In this document: in pieces, positions 5,645 to 9,933 of the stretch
How the letters are laid out: each line of letters starts with the position of its first letter
Numbering within the stretch: the first letter of the stretch is position 1
Source of the DNA: Clostridia bacterium
GTDB taxonomy: Bacteria > Bacillota > Clostridia > Oscillospirales > CAG-272
DNA length: 9,933 nt
Assembly: GCA_017452335.1 (NCBI GenBank)
Contig: JAFTMP010000083.1
Location: 1-9,933, forward strand
Reading direction: 5' to 3'
Program-made: the position numbers and the translations under genes
The notes under the pieces: generated by a model
The model's database searches: none
What the model was told of the DNA's origin: nothing
What the model saw: only the letters and a program-made list of their open reading frames with translations

Positions 5645-7003
5645 TTGAGAATCATCATTGCAGGCAGCGGCACCGTAGGAGCGACCCTTGCCGAACAGCT
5701 GACTGAAGAAGGACACGACCTGATCATGGTCGATAAAAACAGTGGAAGACTCAGTATGCTGGTGGAGCAGTACGACTTGATGACAGCAGAAGGAAACTGC
5801 GCCTCCATGGAAACACTGAAAAGCGCCGGGGTGCACAGTGCCCAATTGCTCATTGCCACCACAGATTCGGATGAGCTCAATTTGCTTTGCTGCATGACCG
5901 CACATCATCTGAACAAACGAATACATACCATCGCCCGCATCAAAGATCCCGAGTATATGCAACAGGTCTACACCATGAGCGCGGAATTCGGCATTTCTCT
6001 TTGCTTTAACCCCGAAAAGCAGGCGGCAACGGAGATCGAGCGTCTGCTTAAATATCCGGGCTTTATGAAAAGAGACTCCTTTGCCTCGGGGCGCGTGGAG
6101 ATCGTGGAAATCAAAATAGACGAACACAGCAAGCTGCAGGACGTGCCCCTCATGTCTATTCACAGTATTGTGAAATGCAAGATCTTGGTTTGCACCGTCT
6201 TAAGGGACGGAAAAGCCATCACCCCCTCGGGCACCTTTGTGTTACGCCGCGGAGATCGGCTTTTTGTAACCGCTCCCTCGGAAAATTTGTCCTTGCTTTT
6301 AAAAAATCTGGGGCTCGTGTCTCAAAAAGTGAAAAAAGTGATGATGCTGGGCGCAGGATCTGTGGGATATTACCTTGCTGAAATCTTACAGGACCGCCAT
6401 ATAGATCTGAAGATCATTGAAAAAGATCGAGAGCGCTGTGAAAAGCTCTCCGCACTCCTGCCCAAAGCCAATGTAATCGAGGGTGATGCGGGGGATTTTG
6501 CCTTCCTTGAAAGCGAGGGGCTTGCTTCCTGCGATGCGCTCATTTCCCTCACAGGCAAGGATGAGCTGAATATGATCACCTCCCTTTACGGAAACAACAT
6601 GGAGGTCCCGCTGGTGATCACCAAGCTTGGAAAGATCGACGGCACAAAGGTGACAGAAAACATCCCTCTGGGCAGAGTGGTCTCTCCCAGAAAGCTGTGC
6701 TGTAACACCATCGTGCGCTATGTGCGCGCCATGAAAAACCAGGCGGGTGCCGCCACAACCATTCACGCCATTGCCGACGGAAACGCAGAGGCAATCGAAT
6801 TCCCGGTAAAGGAAGACACCCTCTATCAAAACACCCCTCTAAAGAACATCAAACTGCGCTCCAACATCTTGGTCGCCTGCATTACGCGGCTGGGTAAGAC
6901 CGAGATTCCCGATGGTAACTCCTCCTTTAAGCAGGGAGACAGTCTGATCGTTGTTTCCAGCCGTGACGACGTGCTGTTGGACCTCAATGATATTTTTGCT
7001 TAA
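5645..7003 (+). CDS. trkA: Trk potassium uptake system regulatory subunit TrkA
   Basis: 452 residues, normal for a double-RCK TrkA. It is a peripheral cytoplasmic protein that binds nucleotides and gates the TrkH channel. The first RCK_N domain (about 1-125) has GSGTVG (7-12) for NAD(H)/ATP binding with D30 ending the second strand, followed by RCK_C (about 145-220). The second RCK_N (about 230-350) has GAGSVG (236-241) with E259, followed by the second RCK_C (about 370-450). The start is TTG, with AGGAG (5634-5638) six bases before it. trkH follows after 15 bases. The promoter and insulating hairpin lie just upstream. Nothing appears broken. Confidence 0.95.
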   Translation: MRIIIAGSGTVGATLAEQLTEEGHDLIMVDKNSGRLSMLVEQYDLMTAEGNCASMETLKSAGVHSAQLLIATTDSDELNLLCCMTAHHLNKRIHTIARIKDPEYMQQVYTMSAEFGISLCFNPEKQAATEIERLLKYPGFMKRDSFASGRVEIVEIKIDEHSKLQDVPLMSIHSIVKCKILVCTVLRDGKAITPSGTFVLRRGDRLFVTAPSENLSLLLKNLGLVSQKVKKVMMLGAGSVGYYLAEILQDRHIDLKIIEKDRERCEKLSALLPKANVIEGDAGDFAFLESEGLASCDALISLTGKDELNMITSLYGNNMEVPLVITKLGKIDGTKVTENIPLGRVVSPRKLCCNTIVRYVRAMKNQAGAATTIHAIADGNAEAIEFPVKEDTLYQNTPLKNIKLRSNILVACITRLGKTEIPDGNSSFKQGDSLIVVSSRDDVLLDLNDIFA

Positions 7004-7018
7004 AAAACGGAGGGGACT

Positions 7019-8476
7019 ATGAACTACAAAATGATGGGGCGCTTTTTATCCATGATCTTAGCGGTGGAAACGATCTTCATGATCCCGCCCACGGTCATCG
7101 GATTTTTTGAGGGCGCCTCTAAAACGACGCTGTCGTTCGTCCTGTCCATAGTGATCGGACTGGCTATCGCGGGCGTGCTTGCCCTTTTGACAAGAGGGGC
7201 AGAAAAACGCAACTTTTATGCCCGTGAAGGTCTGCTGTGTGTAGGTATCGGCTGGCTGGCGCTCAGTCTCGTGGGCGCCCTGCCCTTATGGCTCTCGGGA
7301 GAGTTTCCCCTGTTCATTGATGCCTTTTTTGAGATCGTTTCGGGTTTTACCACCACAGGCTCCTCGGTTTCTCCCAATGTGGAGGCGCTTTCAAAGGCAG
7401 TCAACTACTGGCGGTGCTTCACCCACTGGGTGGGCGGCATGGGCGTACTGGTCTTTTTGCTTGCCATCGTGCCCGAGGACGGAAAAGGATCGGGCTTTAC
7501 CATGCATTTGCTGAGAGCCGAAAGCCCGGGACCCGACGTGGGCAAGCTGGTGCCCAAAATGCGCAGGACCGCGGCAACGCTCTACGTCACTTATATCGTC
7601 ATGACCGTCATCACCTTCCTCTTTCTGATTGCGGGAAACATGTCGGTCTTTGATGCGGTGTGTACCGCATTCGGAACGGCAGGAACGGGCGGCTTTGGCA
7701 TCAAGGTTGACAGTATGGCGGGCTACAGCCCCTACATTCAGTGGGTTTGCGCCATTTTCATGGTGCTCTTTGGCATCAACTTTAACTGCTACTATCTGCT
7801 GATCTTAAAAAAGATCAGCGGAGTACTGAGAGACGAGGAGCTTCGTCTCTACCTTTTAACGATCCTTGGTTCCTCCGCGCTCATCGCACTGAATATCGGG
7901 GCATATTATAAGACTGTCGGCGAAACCATTCGCCACGCCGCCTTCCAGGTGGCGTCCATCATCACCACCACAGGCTATGCCACCACCGACTTTGACCTTT
8001 GGCCCACCTTTTCCAAGACCATTTTGCTCTTCTTGATGGTGATCGGCGCCTGTGCGGGCAGTACGGGCGGCGGCATCAAGTGTGCAAGAGTTCTGCTCTT
8101 GGTCAAGGGCCTGCTTCGAAACATCTCCCAAATGCTTCACCCCAACAAGGTACAGGTGATCCGTGTCAACAAAAAGCCTGTCAGCGAGCGCATCCTTACG
8201 GGAACAAACGCCTATCTTTGCGCCTACGTGATCATTTTGGTAATCAGTACCTTGATCGTATCCATAGACGGACAAAGCTTCACCACCACCTTTACGGCAG
8301 TTCTTTCTTGCTTTAACAACGTGGGACCGGGACTTGACGCCGTGGGACCTACCTGCCATTTTGGAGAATTGAGCGTTTTATCAAAGCTGGTGCTCAGCTT
8401 CGACATGCTGGCAGGGCGCTTGGAGATCTTCCCCATGCTCATGCTCTTCAACCATCGCGCATGGAAGAGCAACTAA
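7019..8476 (+). CDS. trkH: Trk potassium uptake system membrane subunit TrkH
   Basis: 485 residues, the expected size. It forms the ion-conducting pore of the potassium uptake system with TrkA. The fourfold MPM repeat is visible through its selectivity-filter segments: TTTGSS (111-116), GTAGTGGFG (219-227), TTTGYA (316-321) and NNVGPG (433-438). Other family marks are HWVGGMGVLVF (136-146), the glycine-rich GACAGSTGGGIKCAR gate region (343-357) and AGRLEIFPML (465-474). The ATG is preceded by a strong GGAGG, 15 bases after the trkA stop; the two genes form an operon. All four filters keep their central glycine, so it should be functional. Confidence 0.96.
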   Translation: MNYKMMGRFLSMILAVETIFMIPPTVIGFFEGASKTTLSFVLSIVIGLAIAGVLALLTRGAEKRNFYAREGLLCVGIGWLALSLVGALPLWLSGEFPLFIDAFFEIVSGFTTTGSSVSPNVEALSKAVNYWRCFTHWVGGMGVLVFLLAIVPEDGKGSGFTMHLLRAESPGPDVGKLVPKMRRTAATLYVTYIVMTVITFLFLIAGNMSVFDAVCTAFGTAGTGGFGIKVDSMAGYSPYIQWVCAIFMVLFGINFNCYYLLILKKISGVLRDEELRLYLLTILGSSALIALNIGAYYKTVGETIRHAAFQVASIITTTGYATTDFDLWPTFSKTILLFLMVIGACAGSTGGGIKCARVLLLVKGLLRNISQMLHPNKVQVIRVNKKPVSERILTGTNAYLCAYVIILVISTLIVSIDGQSFTTTFTAVLSCFNNVGPGLDAVGPTCHFGELSVLSKLVLSFDMLAGRLEIFPMLMLFNHRAWKSN

Positions 8477-8520
8477 TAAAATAATTTTAAGAAAATATAT
8501 AAAAAGAGAGGTATCAAACT

Positions 8521-9597
8521 ATGAACGTAAGAGACGACCGCATGGCGTACAACATCTACTCCGACCCCGATCTGTCGGCAACCAGCAAAGCCTTTAAGAG
8601 CTTCGTGATTGATTTCTGCGCCACCAAAAGACTGATCCACACCTACTGGGCGCTGTGCAACTTCGGACTTTACTTCTCCGAAGAGACCAAGGAAGCGTAC
8701 CCCGAGATCGCAGGGGGCGGCGCTTACGCAGGACTGCAGCTTCGTGACGACGGCACCAAAGCCATTATGGCGTTCTGGGAAATGACCGTTGGGGCTGAAA
8801 AGAAGATTATGCGCGCCAACCGCGTATACCCCAAGGGAGACGAGAGCAATTTCGGCGGCGAGGGCGAAGGCACCAACTGCATCCGCACCTACGAGTGGGT
8901 TGAAGGCAACTGGTACCGCATGGCTCTGCACGCTTGGGAAGACGTGGAAACCGGCAAGACCTTTGTTGGTCAGTGGGTTTGCGACCTTGAAACCGGCAAG
9001 TGGGACCTCATTTCCTATTTCAACACCCATCTTTACAATTCCGCTCTGCGCGGCGGCATGTCCCTCTTCCAGGAAAACTACATCGGCGGCGTGAACCAGT
9101 ATGAAAAGAGAGAGTTCAGAGTGAAGAACATGTACGTTCTTGACAGAGCCGATAGCGAGTGGAAGTCGCTTAATACCACCAGACTCAGCGCCGGCAACGG
9201 CGGTGCTGCAAACAAGGGCGGCGCTTACGCCTTTGGCGCGGCTGAGGACTACTTCTGGGGCTCGGGCGGCGGTCTGGTTGCTGACCAGGAAGCCTATGAT
9301 AAGGGGTCGGTAAGCAGAGCTGTGCTCACCATTAAGCAGCCCGCAATGCCTGCCCTTGGCTACGTGCAGGTGGACAGCTTGACCGTAGAAGAAGGCGTGG
9401 CTTCTTGGAGCTACACCGCAAAGTCCAATCCTCAGCTCTCCTTCACCCTTGCTGAATTTGATGAAAATGGTGCACCTGTAAAGGAAACTACCGTGACCCG
9501 TCCCGAGGTGACCTCCCTTGCCCTTTGTGACAAGACTGCCAAGGTGACCTTGACCGTGACCGATATCTTCGGCAACACCGTAAGCGTGAAGGCGTAA
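8521..9597 (+). CDS. DUF3472-family protein with C-terminal beta-rich domain
   Basis: 358 residues. ATG start with AGAGAGG nine bases upstream. Residues about 65-222 match the DUF3472 pattern: YAGLQLRDDGTKAIMAFWEM (69-88), NFGGEGEG (110-117), a YEWVEGNWYRM segment (124-134), TFVGQWVCDLETGKWDLI (147-164), GGMSLFQENY (178-187) and REFRVKNMYV (197-206) before a conserved W214. A Gly/Ala/aromatic linker (about 224-250) leads to a beta-rich, Ig-like tail (about 280-357). DUF3472 proteins are of unknown function, often extracellular in Bacteroidetes and associated with carbohydrates; here no signal peptide or lipobox is seen. Phe, Tyr and Asn codons are mostly TTC, TAC and AAC, unlike the TTT/TAT-richer neighbours, as expected for a highly expressed gene or a transferred one. 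It follows trkH by 44 bases of very AT-rich DNA; I see no clear promoter there. Confidence 0.8.
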   Translation: MNVRDDRMAYNIYSDPDLSATSKAFKSFVIDFCATKRLIHTYWALCNFGLYFSEETKEAYPEIAGGGAYAGLQLRDDGTKAIMAFWEMTVGAEKKIMRANRVYPKGDESNFGGEGEGTNCIRTYEWVEGNWYRMALHAWEDVETGKTFVGQWVCDLETGKWDLISYFNTHLYNSALRGGMSLFQENYIGGVNQYEKREFRVKNMYVLDRADSEWKSLNTTRLSAGNGGAANKGGAYAFGAAEDYFWGSGGGLVADQEAYDKGSVSRAVLTIKQPAMPALGYVQVDSLTVEEGVASWSYTAKSNPQLSFTLAEFDENGAPVKETTVTRPEVTSLALCDKTAKVTLTVTDIFGNTVSVKA

Positions 9598-9606
9598 ACA
9601 TTCGAG

Positions 9607-9671
9607 TTAAAAGCGATTTTCGTGGGTGCTTTTTAAAAAAAGCACCCACGAACCCCCGCAAAAGCTTTTAA
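9607..9671. repeat. Nested inverted-repeat element after the DUF3472 gene
   Basis: Inner stem: CGTGGGTGCTTTTT (9621-9634) pairs perfectly with its complement at 9637-9650, fourteen bases with an AA loop. Outer arms TTAAAAGC (9607-9614) and GCTTTTAA (9664-9671) are also perfect complements. No T-run follows the inner stem directly, so it is not a standard terminator on its own. It could be a 3' mRNA stabiliser, a cruciform or a copy of a small dispersed repeat. Confidence 0.65.
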
Positions 9672-9694
9672 TGACTGATCGCAATAACAACGCA

Positions 9695-9738
9695 CCCGCC
9701 CCGAAAGCGTTTGCTTTCGGGGCGGGCATTTTTCGTTT
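9695..9738 (+). terminator. Strong intrinsic terminator between convergent genes
   Basis: CCCGCCCCGAAAGC (9695-9708), loop GTTT, and the perfect complement at 9713-9726 give a fourteen-pair GC-rich stem followed by CATTTTTCGTTTT. It ends plus-strand transcription through the DUF3472 gene. On the minus strand the bases after the stem are not T-rich, so it is mainly one-directional. Confidence 0.85.
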
Positions 9739-9747
9739 TATGAAATT

Positions 9748-9933
9748 TTAATCGTCCAATTCTCTTTCGCTCTTTAAGATCTCGCCGCTCTGCGCGTCAA
9801 TCTCATAATCGTATTCCACAAGTCCCTTCTTGAAGGAGACCTCATATACCGCGCTGCCGCCTTCTTCATCCAGCTCAATTTCGATCTCCCTTGCGGTGAT
9901 CAAACCGGCGTGAGCCAGCGCAATGCTTTGTGC
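9748..9933 (-). CDS. PepSY-domain protein, 3' end only (5' end beyond window)
   Basis: 61 C-terminal residues and a TAA at 9750-9748; the start lies beyond base 9933. The frame reads AQSIALAHAGL, then EIEIELDEEGGSAVYEVSF and a GLVEYDYEIDAQSGEIL motif, ending in acidic SERELDD. This is the standard PepSY pattern (IALAHAG...YEV.F..G..EYEYEIDA..G.I). PepSY proteins are small domains usually outside the membrane, thought to modulate peptidases or act as sensors; Clostridia have several as secreted or lipid-anchored proteins. The N-terminal signal cannot be seen here. It converges on the DUF3472 gene across a 150-base gap holding the inverted repeat and terminator. Confidence 0.85.
   Translation of the reverse strand, partial: AQSIALAHAGLITAREIEIELDEEGGSAVYEVSFKKGLVEYDYEIDAQSGEILKSERELDD

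Noticed and set aside
8477..8520. A promoter for the DUF3472 gene in the AT-rich gap (TATATA near 8496)
   Set aside because: No -35 hexamer at an acceptable distance; AT-richness alone explains the -10-like match.

Overview
The window looks like chromosomal DNA of a Clostridia-type Firmicute, probably an Oscillospiraceae-like gut anaerobe. The reasons are strong AGGAG-type ribosome sites, consensus sigma-A promoters, ATG/GTG/TTG starts, a Gram-positive style LexA with matching SOS boxes, a PTS_EIIC_2 family membrane protein and small PepSY proteins. Base composition is moderate. I see no phage, insertion sequence, CRISPR, tRNA or rRNA. It is almost fully coding; the longest gap between genes is about 230 bases. 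The taxonomic call is inference, with no marker gene to fix it.

Layout. Bases 1-1433 are on the minus strand: the 5' part of a PTS IIC-like membrane protein, and behind its promoter a degenerate M14 carboxypeptidase-like protein. The PTS promoter is a near-perfect TTGACA-17-TAGAAT preceded by a ladder of TTHACA repeats resembling a PhoP-type box. A divergent 229-bp region carries the lexA promoter and two SOS boxes. From 1663 to 5488 five plus-strand genes follow: lexA, then after an 88-bp gap with two hairpins a tightly packed cassette of a seven-helix membrane protein, a winged-helix regulator with a receiver-like N-terminus, a dihydroorotase-like protein that has lost its metal ligands, and a small lipoprotein. 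The last three junctions are a GTGA overlap, an ATGA overlap and a 14-base gap, so these four are probably translated as a unit.

A terminator closes this operon. A second terminator-like hairpin overlaps the promoter of the next operon, trkA-trkH, which encodes a complete Trk potassium uptake system (regulatory double-RCK subunit and ion-conducting subunit). Then comes a DUF3472-family protein with a C-terminal beta-rich domain and different codon use, a nested inverted-repeat element, a strong terminator, and the 3' end of a convergent PepSY-domain gene on the minus strand.

The most unusual content is a run of proteins that keep a recognisable fold but lack key catalytic or signalling residues: the M14-like protein (no HxxE, no catalytic Glu), the dihydroorotase-like protein (no HxH and other His ligands) and the regulator (short receiver remnant). 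The membrane protein/regulator/pseudo-dihydroorotase/lipoprotein cassette behind lexA is the best candidate for an undescribed system. Its function cannot be read from the sequence.
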